From DSNY01 sp040752195 (GTDB lineage Bacteria; Pseudomonadota; Gammaproteobacteria; Burkholderiales; Burkholderiaceae_F): a stretch of DNA of 64,000 nucleotides. A program made the translations under genes and the position numbers. The notes under the pieces were generated by a model. The model searched no databases, had not been told where the DNA came from, and worked only from the letters and a program-made list of their open reading frames with translations. Of this stretch, positions 17,057 through 25,492 are shown one piece after another (the first letter of the stretch is position 1; the number at the start of each line of letters is the position of its first letter). The stretch is taken from NCBI GenBank assembly GCA_040752195.1, contig JBFMFC010000011.1, positions 19,615 to 83,614 of the forward strand. The letters are read 5' to 3'.

Positions 17057-19839
17057 GCCAGGGCGCGCTGCGCGAGACGCGCACCGTCTGCCCGTACTGC
17101 GGCGTCGGCTGCGGCGTGATCATCGAAGCGCGCGGCGACGAGATCGTCGGCGTGCGCGGCGATCCGCAGCACCCGGCCAACCTCGGAAGACTGTGCACCA
17201 AGGGCGCGACGCTGCACCTGACGGCGCAGCCGCCGCGCGCGCGCCAGGTGCGCGCGCTCGCACCCGAGTTGCGCCGCGCGCGCGACGCGCCGCGCCGCGC
17301 GACCGACTGGGACAGCGCGCTCGCGCACGTGGCGGCGAAGATCGCCGACTGCGTCGAGCGCCACGGCCCCGATGCGATCGGCATCTACATCTCAGGCCAG
17401 CTGCTGACCGAGGACTACTACGTCTTCAACAAGTTCGCCAAGGGCTTGCTCGGCACCAACAACGTCGACAGCAACTCGCGGCTGTGCATGTCAAGCGCGG
17501 TGGCCGGCTACAAGCGGACGCTCGGCGCCGACAGCGTGCCGACCTGCTACGAGGACATCGAGCATGCCGACCTCTTCTTCTTCGCCGGCTCCAACGCCGC
17601 CTACGCGCACCCGGTGTTGTACCGGCGTGTCGACGAGGCGCGCCGCCGCAACCCGGCGGCAAGGACGATCGTCGTCGATCCGCGCCGCACCGACACCGCC
17701 GCGGGCGCGGATCTGCACCTGCAGATCCTGCCGGGCACCGATGTGGCGCTGTTCCACGGCCTGCTGCATCTGCTGCTGTGGGACGAGCGCAGCGACCGCG
17801 ATTTCATCGCCGCCCGCACCGAAGGCTTTGCCGAACTGAAGGCGCTGGTGCGCGACTACGCGCCGGCGACGGTCGCCCAACTGTGCGGCATCCGCGTCGA
17901 CGACCTGGTCCGCGCCGCGCAATGGTGGGGGAACGCGCGCGCGGTGCTGTCCTTTTACTGCCAGGGATTGAACCAATCCACCGCCGGCACGGCGAAGAAC
18001 GCCGCGCTCATCAACCTGCATCTGGCCACGGGCCAGATCGGGCGCCCCGGCGCCGGACCGTTCTCGCTCACCGGGCAGCCGAACGCGATGGGCGGGCGCG
18101 AAGTCGGCGGCATGGCCAATCTGCTGTCCGCGCATCGCGACCTCGGCGATCCGCAGCACCGCGCCGAAGTGGCGCGTCTGTGGGGGGTCGAAGCGGTGCC
18201 GGCCGCGCCCGGCAAGACGGCGGTGGAGATGTTCGAGGCGGCGCGCGCCGGCCGGATCAAGGTGCTGTGGATCGCGTGCACGAACCCCGCGCAGTCGCTG
18301 CCGAACCAGCGGCGGGTGCGCGAGGCGCTCGCCGCGGCCGAGCTGGTCGTCGTGCAGGAGGCGTACCGCACGACCGCGACCGCCGCGCTTGCCGACGTGC
18401 TGCTGCCGGCGGCTGCCTGGGGCGAGAAGGAGGGCACGGTCACCAACTCGGAGCGGCGCATCGCGCGCGTTCGCCGCGCGGTGCCGCCGCCCGCGCAGGC
18501 GCGCGAAGATTGGGCGATTGTGGTGGACGTGGCGCGCCGGGTCGAGGCGCGCCTGCGTCCCGGCAAGCCTTCGCTGTTTCCGTACGAGACCCCGGAGAGC
18601 ATCTGGCTGGAGCATCGCGAGTCGACCCGCGGCCGCGACCTGGACATCACCGGCCTCTCGTGGGAGATCCTGGAGCGCGACGGCCCGCAGCAGTGGCCCT
18701 TTCCCGAGGGCGCACGAAGCGGCCGTGCGCGCCTTTACGAAGACGGCGTGTTCGCCGCCGCGAACGGCAAGGCGCGCTTCATCGCGGTCCCTTACCGGCC
18801 GGTGGCCGAGGAGATCGACGCCCGCTTTCCGCTGCGGCTGACCACCGGCCGGCTGCGCGACCAGTGGCACGGGATGAGCCGAACCGGCACGCTCGGGCGC
18901 CTGTTCGGCCACGCGCAGGAGCCGTGCATCGAGCTGCACCCGGCGGAACTGGCGCGCCGGCAGCTTGCCGCCGGCGACCTCGTGCACGTTACGTCGCGCC
19001 GCGGCTCGCTCGTGCTGCCGGTCGCGGCGAGCGACGCCGTGCGGATGGGTGAAGCGTTCATCGCGATGCACTGGGGACCGGAGTACGTCGCCGGTCGCGG
19101 CGACGAACGCGCCACGTTCGGCATCAACGCGCTGACGCTGGAGGCGTTCGACCCCGACAGCAAACAGCCCGAGCTCAAGCACGCGGCGGTACGCGTGCAG
19201 AAGGCGGAGCTGCCGTGGCGCTACGTCGTCTTCGGCCGCACGGCGGCGGCGCGGCAGCTTGCGCTGCAGCTCGACGTGCGCGCGCACTACGGCGCCTTCG
19301 GCTATGCGAGCTGCGTGCCGTTTGGCCAGGACGACGATCGCGCCGGCGTGCTGTTTCGCGCCGCGGCCGCGCAACCGGTCGCGCCCCGGACGCTGGCGGC
19401 GATCGAGCACGCGTTCGGCCTGGAGCACGGCGCGGCCGTCTTCGCGGACGCGCGCCGCGGCGTCTGCAGCCGCCTGCGCGTGCACGAGGGGCGCATCGTC
19501 GCGGCGGCGCTCGCGGGTCCTGCCGAAGCCGTCCGCGCCGAAGCCTGGTTGCGCGAGCTGCTCGGGAAGCCGCCGCCGCTGCCCGCGCACCGCCTGCTGC
19601 GGCCGGGCGCGCAGCCGCCTGCGCAAACCGCGCCGCGCGGCCGCATCGTCTGCAACTGCTTCGACGTGGCCGAAGCGGAGATCGCCCGCGTGCTCGCGCA
19701 GGCCGACGGCGACGCGCTCGCGCGCCTGCAGTCGGAGCTGAAGTGCGGCACCCGCTGCGGCTCGTGCCTGCCCGAGCTGCGCCGCTTTCTGCCGCCCCGC
19801 CCCGACGCGCAAGACGCCGCCGTCAGTCGTCCAACGTGA
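17053..19839 (+). CDS. nasA: Assimilatory nitrate reductase catalytic subunit NasA
   Basis: 928-residue cytoplasmic molybdopterin enzyme that reduces nitrate to nitrite. The N-terminal 4Fe-4S site is C13-x2-C16-x3-C20 with C48. Molybdopterin-binding stretches include SNSRLCMSSAVAGYKRTLG, GQPNAMGGREVGGMANLL and LTTGRLRDQWHGMSRTG. A C-terminal BFD-like [2Fe-2S] domain (CNCFDV near 870, then CGTRCGSC) is present, as in the longer NasA proteins that take electrons from a separate partner. There is no Tat signal, consistent with assimilatory use. The ATG overlaps the nirD stop. The 3' end overlaps the converging dodecin gene by 17 bases. Confidence 0.94.
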   Translation: MSQGALRETRTVCPYCGVGCGVIIEARGDEIVGVRGDPQHPANLGRLCTKGATLHLTAQPPRARQVRALAPELRRARDAPRRATDWDSALAHVAAKIADCVERHGPDAIGIYISGQLLTEDYYVFNKFAKGLLGTNNVDSNSRLCMSSAVAGYKRTLGADSVPTCYEDIEHADLFFFAGSNAAYAHPVLYRRVDEARRRNPAARTIVVDPRRTDTAAGADLHLQILPGTDVALFHGLLHLLLWDERSDRDFIAARTEGFAELKALVRDYAPATVAQLCGIRVDDLVRAAQWWGNARAVLSFYCQGLNQSTAGTAKNAALINLHLATGQIGRPGAGPFSLTGQPNAMGGREVGGMANLLSAHRDLGDPQHRAEVARLWGVEAVPAAPGKTAVEMFEAARAGRIKVLWIACTNPAQSLPNQRRVREALAAAELVVVQEAYRTTATAALADVLLPAAAWGEKEGTVTNSERRIARVRRAVPPPAQAREDWAIVVDVARRVEARLRPGKPSLFPYETPESIWLEHRESTRGRDLDITGLSWEILERDGPQQWPFPEGARSGRARLYEDGVFAAANGKARFIAVPYRPVAEEIDARFPLRLTTGRLRDQWHGMSRTGTLGRLFGHAQEPCIELHPAELARRQLAAGDLVHVTSRRGSLVLPVAASDAVRMGEAFIAMHWGPEYVAGRGDERATFGINALTLEAFDPDSKQPELKHAAVRVQKAELPWRYVVFGRTAAARQLALQLDVRAHYGAFGYASCVPFGQDDDRAGVLFRAAAAQPVAPRTLAAIEHAFGLEHGAAVFADARRGVCSRLRVHEGRIVAAALAGPAEAVRAEAWLRELLGKPPPLPAHRLLRPGAQPPAQTAPRGRIVCNCFDVAEAEIARVLAQADGDALARLQSELKCGTRCGSCLPELRRFLPPRPDAQDAAVSRPT

Positions 19840-20032
19840 ATCCCACCTTCAGCGTGACCTGCCAGCTCGACACCGCGCCGCCGTCGATGTTGCCGCGCAC
19901 TTCGGTGACCTGGAACCAGCGCAGGTTGTGCACCGTCTTCGACGCCTTGGCGATCGCCTTCTTCACCGCGTCGTCGCTGCTCGTCTTCGACGAGCCGGTC
20001 AGTTCGAGCGTCTTGTACACGTGCTCGGTCAT
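19823..20032 (-). CDS. Dodecin, flavin-storage protein
   Basis: 69-residue protein matching the dodecin family over its full length: MTEHVYKTLELTG at the start, the helix DDAVKKAIAKASKT, the flavin-contacting tryptophan in LRWFQV, and the closing strands ending VGFTLDD. Dodecins form hollow dodecamers that bind FMN or riboflavin. The start at 20032 has GGAGG just upstream. Its stop lies inside the last codons of nasA on the opposite strand. Confidence 0.93.
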   Translation of the reverse strand: MTEHVYKTLELTGSSKTSSDDAVKKAIAKASKTVHNLRWFQVTEVRGNIDGGAVSSWQVTLKVGFTLDD

Positions 20033-20120
20033 GTTGCATCCTCCGTGTCGTTGAACGGCGCCGGCGCCGGCGGCGCCGCAGTCGCAAGTGTGCGCCCGCG
20101 CGGGCCGAGCCGCATCCGCG

Positions 20121-20663
20121 TCAGTCCTGCACCCACGGCAGCCCGTGGTAGCGCCAACCGTTGATGTGGCCGCGCTGCCGGCGATCGTCGATCTCGCCCT
20201 CGAAACCTTCGAGCACGTTGTAGACGCGCTTGATGCCCTTTGCATGCACCGCGTTGGCGGCGGCGTGCGAGCGCACGCCGCTGCGGCAGAGCAGCAGCAG
20301 CGGTCGCGCTGCCACAAGGTACGGCCGCAGCCCTTCGAAGAAGCGCGCGAGCGCGCCGCGTTCGGTCCCGTGCCACGGCACGTTGACGGCGCCGGGCACG
20401 CGCCCGACGAACTTGTACTCCTCGGCGGTGCGAACGTCGATCAGCACCGCGGCACGCGCCTGCACGAGCGCCCACGCTTCGCGCGGCGTCACCGCGCCGT
20501 CGTAGTCGAGGTCGAGTTCGGCGCGCCGGACCGTCGCCGTGTCGAAGATCACCGTCGGCGCGTCGGCCGCCGTTTCGGGCGCGCCGGGCTGCAGGCCTTC
20601 TGCGTCGACGCGCCGGACGGACGGACTGGATCGGATCGGTACGTTCTTCAATTCGTTCTCCAT
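20121..20663 (-). CDS. Rhodanese-like sulfurtransferase domain protein
   Basis: 180-residue protein with one rhodanese domain in the C-terminal two thirds. The substrate strand is AAVLIDVRTAEEYKFVGRVPGAVNVPW, and the active loop CRSGVRS carries the catalytic Cys126. The last residues GWRYHGLPW are typical of small single-domain rhodaneses. There is no signal peptide. ATG at 20663 is the likely start; an AATAAT -10-like box lies upstream at 20697-20692 without a clear -35. It sits 88 bases upstream of dodecin on the same strand and is divergent from the sulfate-reduction operon. A role in sulfur transfer is plausible; the acceptor is unknown. Confidence 0.85.
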   Translation of the reverse strand: MENELKNVPIRSSPSVRRVDAEGLQPGAPETAADAPTVIFDTATVRRAELDLDYDGAVTPREAWALVQARAAVLIDVRTAEEYKFVGRVPGAVNVPWHGTERGALARFFEGLRPYLVAARPLLLLCRSGVRSHAAANAVHAKGIKRVYNVLEGFEGEIDDRRQRGHINGWRYHGLPWVQD

Positions 20664-20880
20664 GAGTCGAGGCGGGCGCAACGGGGCTCCAATTATTCGG
20701 GCGACGCTGCGCGCGCCGACGATCGACTCGTCATACGCATAGACGCATCGGTTCTGCCGCCCCGCGCGCGAGCGCGATGACCGATGACATTACGCGCCGG
20801 CATGCCGACATTGCGCATCGATCCGAAAACGGCCTTGCGCGCTGCATACGCTGCGATCTCGTTTGGTTCGGACGGACACG

Positions 20881-21711
20881 GTGGATCCTCATTTCGTACT
20901 CGGCGGCGCGGTGGTGGGCTTCATGGTCGGCGCGACCGGCGTCGGCGGCGGCTCGTTGATGACGCCGCTGCTCGCCCTCGTTTTCAACGTTCCGGCGCAG
21001 GTCGCGGTCGGCACCGATCTCCTGTTCGCGGCGATCACGAAGGCGGGCGGCGCCGCCGCCCACGCGCGCCGCGGCAACGTGCAGTGGGCGATCACCGGCT
21101 GGCTGGTCGCGGGATCGGTGCCGGCGTCGGTGGCAACGCTCGCCGCGGTGCAGCTTCTCAAACCCGATGCAGGGTTGTTCGGCGAGATCGTCAAGCGCGC
21201 GCTCGGGCTCGCGCTCTTTCTCACCGCCGGCGCGCTGCTCTTCAAGGCGCAGATCCAGGCGCTCGGCCGGCGTTTCGCCGTGCGCGACGAACGCGTGGTG
21301 GCGCTCGCTGCGGCGGCCGGCGCCGGTTATCTGTCGGTGACCGAAGAGCGCGTCGCGCGAGCCCTGCCGACCGCGATCACCGGCGCGGCGATCGGCGTGC
21401 TGGTCACGCTGACTTCGGTGGGCGCCGGCGCGATCGGCGTGGTGGCGCTTTTCTTCCTCTATCCGCTGCTGCCGGCGCGCCAGATCGTGGGCACCGACAT
21501 TGCGCACGCGGTGCCGCTGACCCTGGTGGCCGGATTGGGACACGCGGCCATCGGCACCGTGGACTGGACGCTGCTCGGCACGCTGCTCGTCGGCTCGCTG
21601 CCGGCGATCTACGTCGGCGCGGCGCTCGCGCATCGGCTGTCCGAGCGGACGCTGCGGCTGACGCTGGCGACGATGCTGGTGGGCATCGGCTCCAAGCTGC
21701 TGATCGGTTGA
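20881..21711 (+). CDS. TauE/SafE family membrane permease (probable sulfur oxyanion transporter)
   Basis: 276-residue integral membrane protein with two repeats beginning GFMVGATGVGGGSLMTPLL and GVLVTLTSVGAGAIGVVAL, the hallmark of TauE/SafE, and about eight membrane helices. GTDLLFAAITK and GTDIAHAVPLT are the paired second motifs. A GTG at 20881 is taken as the start. It stands 10 bases before cysI, so it probably moves sulfate, sulfite or a related anion for this pathway. Direction of transport is not evident from sequence, and no ABC-type sulfate transporter is present in the window. Confidence 0.83.
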   Translation: MDPHFVLGGAVVGFMVGATGVGGGSLMTPLLALVFNVPAQVAVGTDLLFAAITKAGGAAAHARRGNVQWAITGWLVAGSVPASVATLAAVQLLKPDAGLFGEIVKRALGLALFLTAGALLFKAQIQALGRRFAVRDERVVALAAAAGAGYLSVTEERVARALPTAITGAAIGVLVTLTSVGAGAIGVVALFFLYPLLPARQIVGTDIAHAVPLTLVAGLGHAAIGTVDWTLLGTLLVGSLPAIYVGAALAHRLSERTLRLTLATMLVGIGSKLLIG

Positions 21712-21721
21712 GGACTGCGCC

Positions 21722-23401
21722 ATGTACCGCTACGACGCCATCGACGACACGATCGTCCGCGAACGCGCAGCGCAGTACCGCGACCAGCTGCGCCGCTACC
21801 TGGCGGGGCAACTGTCGGAGGACGAGTTCCGCCCGCTGCGGCTGCAAAACGGCCTGTACATCCAGCGCCACGCGCCGATGCTCAGGATCGCGATCCCGTA
21901 CGGCGTGCTGTCGGCCGAGCAGATGCGCAAGCTCGCCTCGATCGCGCGCCGCTACGACCGCGGCGTCGGGCACTTCAGCACGCGCCAGAATCTGCAGCTC
22001 AACTGGATTCGGCTGGAGGACACGGCCGACATCCTCGACGAGCTGGCGACGGTGCAGATGCACGCGATCCAGACCTCCGGCAATTGCGTGCGCAACATCA
22101 CCAGCGACGAATTCGCCGGCATCGCGCCCGACGAGGTGATCGATCCGCGGCCGCTGGCGGAGATCCTGCGCCAGTGGAGCACGCTGCATCCCGAGTTCGC
22201 CTACCTGCCGCGCAAGTTCAAGATCGCCATTTCCGGTGCGCGCGAAGATCGCGCCGCGACCGCCTTTCACGACATCGGTCTGTATGCGGTGCGCGCGGCC
22301 GACGGCGCGCGCGGCTTGCGCGTGCTGGTGGGCGGCGGCATGGGCCGCACGCCGATGATCGGTTCGGTGATCCGCGACTTCCTGCCGTGGCAGGAGTATC
22401 TGAACTACTGCGCGGCCATCTTGCGCGTCTACAACCGCTATGGGCGCCGCGACAACCTCTACAAGGCGCGCATCAAGATCCTGGTCAAGGCACTCGGCGT
22501 ACAGGAGTTCGCGCGCCAAGTGGAAGAGGAGTTCGCGCATCTGGCCGGCGGGCCGAACACGGTCACGGACGAAGAGTTCGAGCGCGTCGCCGCGCATTTC
22601 GCGCCGCCGCCGCACGAAGCCGGCGCGAGCGACGCGATCGATACGCGCAACGACCGCGCGTTCGCGCGCTGGGTCGAGCGCAACGTGCGCCCGCATCGGG
22701 TGCCCGGCTACCGCGCGGTCGTGCTGTCGCTGAAGCGCCCGGGACTGGCTCCCGGCGACGCCACGTCCGAACAGATGGAGCGGGTCGCCGACTGGTCGGA
22801 GCGCTACGGTTTCGGAGAGGTCCGCGTCACCCACGAACAGAACCTCGTGCTGCCGGACGTGCGTACCGACCGCTTGTACGCGCTGTGGCAGGAGGCGCAA
22901 GCGGCGGGGCTGGCGACCCCGAACGTCGGGCTGCTCACGGACATGATCAGCTGCCCGGGCGGCGACTTCTGCGGGCTGGCCAACGCCAAATCGATCCCGA
23001 TCGCCAAGGCGATCGAAGCGCGCTTCGACGATCTCGATTACGTGCATGACTTGGGCGAGCTGAACCTCAACATTTCCGGCTGCATGAATTCCTGCGGCCA
23101 TCACCACGTCGGCCACATCGGCATCCTCGGTGTGGACAAGGACGGCGCCGAGTTCTACCAGGTGTCGGTCGGCGGCGCCGACGGTTCCGCCGCCGGCGGC
23201 GGGCGCGCCGCGATCGGCAAGATCATCGGCCCGTCGTTCGCCGCCGCCGAGGTGCCGGACGTGATCGAGCGGCTGGTCGAGGTGTACGTGCGCGAGCGGC
23301 TCGAAGGCGAACGCTTCATCGACACGGTCGCGCGCATCGGCGTGGAACCGTTCAAGCGGCACGTATATGCCGAACGCGCCGAGCTGACGGAGGCGGCGTG
23401 A
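21722..23401 (+). CDS. cysI: Sulfite reductase hemoprotein (CysI/ferredoxin-type)
   Basis: 559-residue siroheme enzyme that reduces sulfite to sulfide. It has two ferredoxin-like half-domains: GVGHFSTRQNLQLNWI and QTSGNCVRNIT near the N-terminus, and FGEVRVTHEQNLVLPDV in the second half. The cluster ligands C411-x5-C417 (CPGGDFC) and C454-x3-C458 (SGCMNSC) bind siroheme and 4Fe-4S. A CysJ flavoprotein is not present; a ferredoxin-NADP reductase gene at the end of the operon is the likely electron source. The gene overlaps the DUF934 gene by GTGA. Confidence 0.92.
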   Translation: MYRYDAIDDTIVRERAAQYRDQLRRYLAGQLSEDEFRPLRLQNGLYIQRHAPMLRIAIPYGVLSAEQMRKLASIARRYDRGVGHFSTRQNLQLNWIRLEDTADILDELATVQMHAIQTSGNCVRNITSDEFAGIAPDEVIDPRPLAEILRQWSTLHPEFAYLPRKFKIAISGAREDRAATAFHDIGLYAVRAADGARGLRVLVGGGMGRTPMIGSVIRDFLPWQEYLNYCAAILRVYNRYGRRDNLYKARIKILVKALGVQEFARQVEEEFAHLAGGPNTVTDEEFERVAAHFAPPPHEAGASDAIDTRNDRAFARWVERNVRPHRVPGYRAVVLSLKRPGLAPGDATSEQMERVADWSERYGFGEVRVTHEQNLVLPDVRTDRLYALWQEAQAAGLATPNVGLLTDMISCPGGDFCGLANAKSIPIAKAIEARFDDLDYVHDLGELNLNISGCMNSCGHHHVGHIGILGVDKDGAEFYQVSVGGADGSAAGGGRAAIGKIIGPSFAAAEVPDVIERLVEVYVRERLEGERFIDTVARIGVEPFKRHVYAERAELTEAA

Positions 23402-23883
23402 GGATTCTTCTCGCCGACGGCACGTTCGCCGATTCCGACTGGCGCGTCGTGCGCGACGAGCGCGCGCCCGCGCAACCCAATGACGCGCTGCCGCTCGCGC
23501 GTTACCGCGCGCTCGCTGCGCGCGACGGCTTTGGCGTATGGCTCGCGCCGACCGACGAGCCGGCGGACGTCGCCGAGTTCCTGCCGCAGTTGCCGCTGGT
23601 GGCGATCGACTTTCCAACGTTCAAGGACGGCCGCGGTTATTCGATCGCCGCCACGCTGCGCACGCGACTGCGCTATGCGGGCGAGCTGCGCGCGATCGGC
23701 GACGTGCTGATCGACCAGCTCTTTTACCTGAAGCGCGTCGGCTTCTCCTCGTTCGCGCTGCGCGCCGACCAGGATCCGCAGGCGGCGCGCGCCGCGCTGT
23801 TCGCATTCACCCAAACCTACGCTGGCGCGGTCGACGAACCGTTGCCGCACTTTCGTCGCCGCTTACTCACAGGAGTCGCCTGA
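23398..23883 (+). CDS. DUF934 family protein of the sulfate-assimilation operon
   Basis: 161-residue soluble protein. FPTFKDGRGYSIAATLRTRLRYAGELRAIGDVLIDQLFYLKRVGFSSFAL is the family core (about residues 65-120). DUF934 genes are regularly found next to ferredoxin-type cysI in beta- and alphaproteobacteria, but I know of no defined biochemical role. The GTG start overlaps the cysI stop, and the stop overlaps the cysH start (TGATG), so all three are translationally coupled. An accessory role for sulfite reductase is the best inference. Confidence 0.85.
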   Translation: MRILLADGTFADSDWRVVRDERAPAQPNDALPLARYRALAARDGFGVWLAPTDEPADVAEFLPQLPLVAIDFPTFKDGRGYSIAATLRTRLRYAGELRAIGDVLIDQLFYLKRVGFSSFALRADQDPQAARAALFAFTQTYAGAVDEPLPHFRRRLLTGVA

Positions 23884-24581
23884 TGGACAAGATCGCATCC
23901 GCCCTCGCCCTGCTGCAGCAGGCCACGCAACTGCAACCCGTCGCGTTCTCCACCAGCTTCGGCGCGGAAGACATGGTCGTGCTCGACCTGATCCGCGCCC
24001 ACGCGCTGCCGATCGAGATCTTCACGCTCGACACCGGGCGGCTGCCGGAGGAAACCTACCGGCTGATGCAGCGCGTCGAGGAGCGGTACGGCCACTGCTT
24101 CAAGACCTATTCCCCGGAGGCTTCCGCGGTGCAGGCGCTGGTCGAGCGCAACGGCGTCAACGGCTTCTATGCATCGGTGGACAAGCGCAAGGCGTGCTGC
24201 GCGGTCAGAAAGCTGGAACCGCTGGCACGCGCGCTCGCCGGCAGGCGCGCGTGGGTGACGGGGCTGCGCGCGCAGCAGTCGGTAACCCGCAGCGATCTGA
24301 CGCCGCGCGAATGGGACGCCCAGTGGCGTGTTGAGAAATTCAACCCGCTCGCCGACTGGACCGACGCCGACGTCTGGGACTACATCCGCAGCCGCGACGT
24401 GCCTTACAACGAGTTGCACGACCGCTTGTATCCCAGCATCGGCTGCGCGCCGTGCACGCGCGCTGTCGCACCCGGCGAGGACATCCGCGCCGGCCGCTGG
24501 TGGTGGGAGCATCCCGAGAGCAAGGAATGCGGTCTGCATGCCAGGAAGCCGCGAGCGATCCCGGTCAAGGAGATCGCATGA
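23883..24581 (+). CDS. cysH: Phosphoadenylyl/adenylyl-sulfate reductase (APS-type CysH)
   Basis: 232-residue thioredoxin-dependent reductase releasing sulfite from adenylyl sulfate. It has the four cysteines of the 4Fe-4S APS-reductase type, C105-C106 (KACCAVRK) and C188-x2-C191 (GCAPCTR), and the C-terminal catalytic ECGLH (C216). PAPS-only enzymes lack the extra four cysteines, so APS is the likely substrate; this agrees with the absence of an APS kinase (CysC) in the operon. The ATG overlaps the preceding stop, and the gene runs into cysD by ATGA. Confidence 0.92.
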   Translation: MDKIASALALLQQATQLQPVAFSTSFGAEDMVVLDLIRAHALPIEIFTLDTGRLPEETYRLMQRVEERYGHCFKTYSPEASAVQALVERNGVNGFYASVDKRKACCAVRKLEPLARALAGRRAWVTGLRAQQSVTRSDLTPREWDAQWRVEKFNPLADWTDADVWDYIRSRDVPYNELHDRLYPSIGCAPCTRAVAPGEDIRAGRWWWEHPESKECGLHARKPRAIPVKEIA

Positions 24582-25492
24582 GCCTCGTCGTCCGACGCAC
24601 GCTGACGCATCTCGAGTGGCTCGAAGCGGAGGCGATCCACATCCTGCGCGAGGTCGCCGGGCAGGCGGCCAACCCGGTGCTGCTGTTCTCCGGCGGCAAG
24701 GATTCGATCGTGCTGCTGCATCTGGCGACCAAGGCGTTTCGCCCGGCGCGCTTTCCGTTCCCGCTGCTGCACATCGACACCGACCACAACTTCCCTGAGG
24801 TGGTCGAATTCCGCGACCGCCGCGCCGCCGAACTCGGCGAGCGGCTGATCGTGCGCAGCGTCGCCGACTCCATCTATGCCGGCCGCGTGGCGCTGCGTTC
24901 GCCCGACGAATCCCGCAACAAGCACCAGAGCGTGACGCTGCTCGACGCGATCGCCGAGTTCGGCTTCGACGCCGCGATCGGCGGCGCGCGCCGCGACGAA
25001 GAGAAAGCGCGCGCCAAGGAGCGGGTGTTCTCCTTCCGCGACGAATGGGGCCAGTGGGACCCGAAGAACCAGCGGCCGGAGCTGTGGAACCTCTACAACG
25101 CGCGTGTGGCCCGCGGCGAGCACGTGCGCGTGTTTCCGATCTCCAACTGGACCGAGCTGGACGTGTGGCAGTACATCGCGCGCGAACGGTTGGCGGTGCC
25201 GAGCATCTACTTCGCGCACAGGCGGCCGATCGTGCGCCGCAACGGCGCGCTGGTGCCGGTCACGGCACTGACGCCGGCGCGGCCCGGCGAGACGGTGGAG
25301 GAGATATCGGTGCGCTTTCGCACGGTGGGCGACATCACCTGCACCTGCCCGGTGGCCTCCACCGCCGTTACCTACGAGGAGATCGTCGCGGAGACGGTGA
25401 GCGCCACGCTGACCGAACGCGGCGCCACGCGCATGGACGATCAGACCTCCGAAGCGTCGATGGAACAACGCAAGCGCGAGGGGTATTTCTGA
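24578..25492 (+). CDS. cysD: Sulfate adenylyltransferase subunit CysD
   Basis: 304-residue ATP-PP loop enzyme that forms APS from ATP and sulfate together with the CysN GTPase. The PP-loop is SGGKDS (38-43). HIDTDHNFPEVVEFRD, GGARRDEEKARAKERVFSF and FPISNWTELDVWQYI are strongly diagnostic, and the C-terminus ends MEQRKREGYF as usual. It overlaps cysH by ATGA and cysN by TGATG. Confidence 0.95.
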   Translation: MSLVVRRTLTHLEWLEAEAIHILREVAGQAANPVLLFSGGKDSIVLLHLATKAFRPARFPFPLLHIDTDHNFPEVVEFRDRRAAELGERLIVRSVADSIYAGRVALRSPDESRNKHQSVTLLDAIAEFGFDAAIGGARRDEEKARAKERVFSFRDEWGQWDPKNQRPELWNLYNARVARGEHVRVFPISNWTELDVWQYIARERLAVPSIYFAHRRPIVRRNGALVPVTALTPARPGETVEEISVRFRTVGDITCTCPVASTAVTYEEIVAETVSATLTERGATRMDDQTSEASMEQRKREGYF

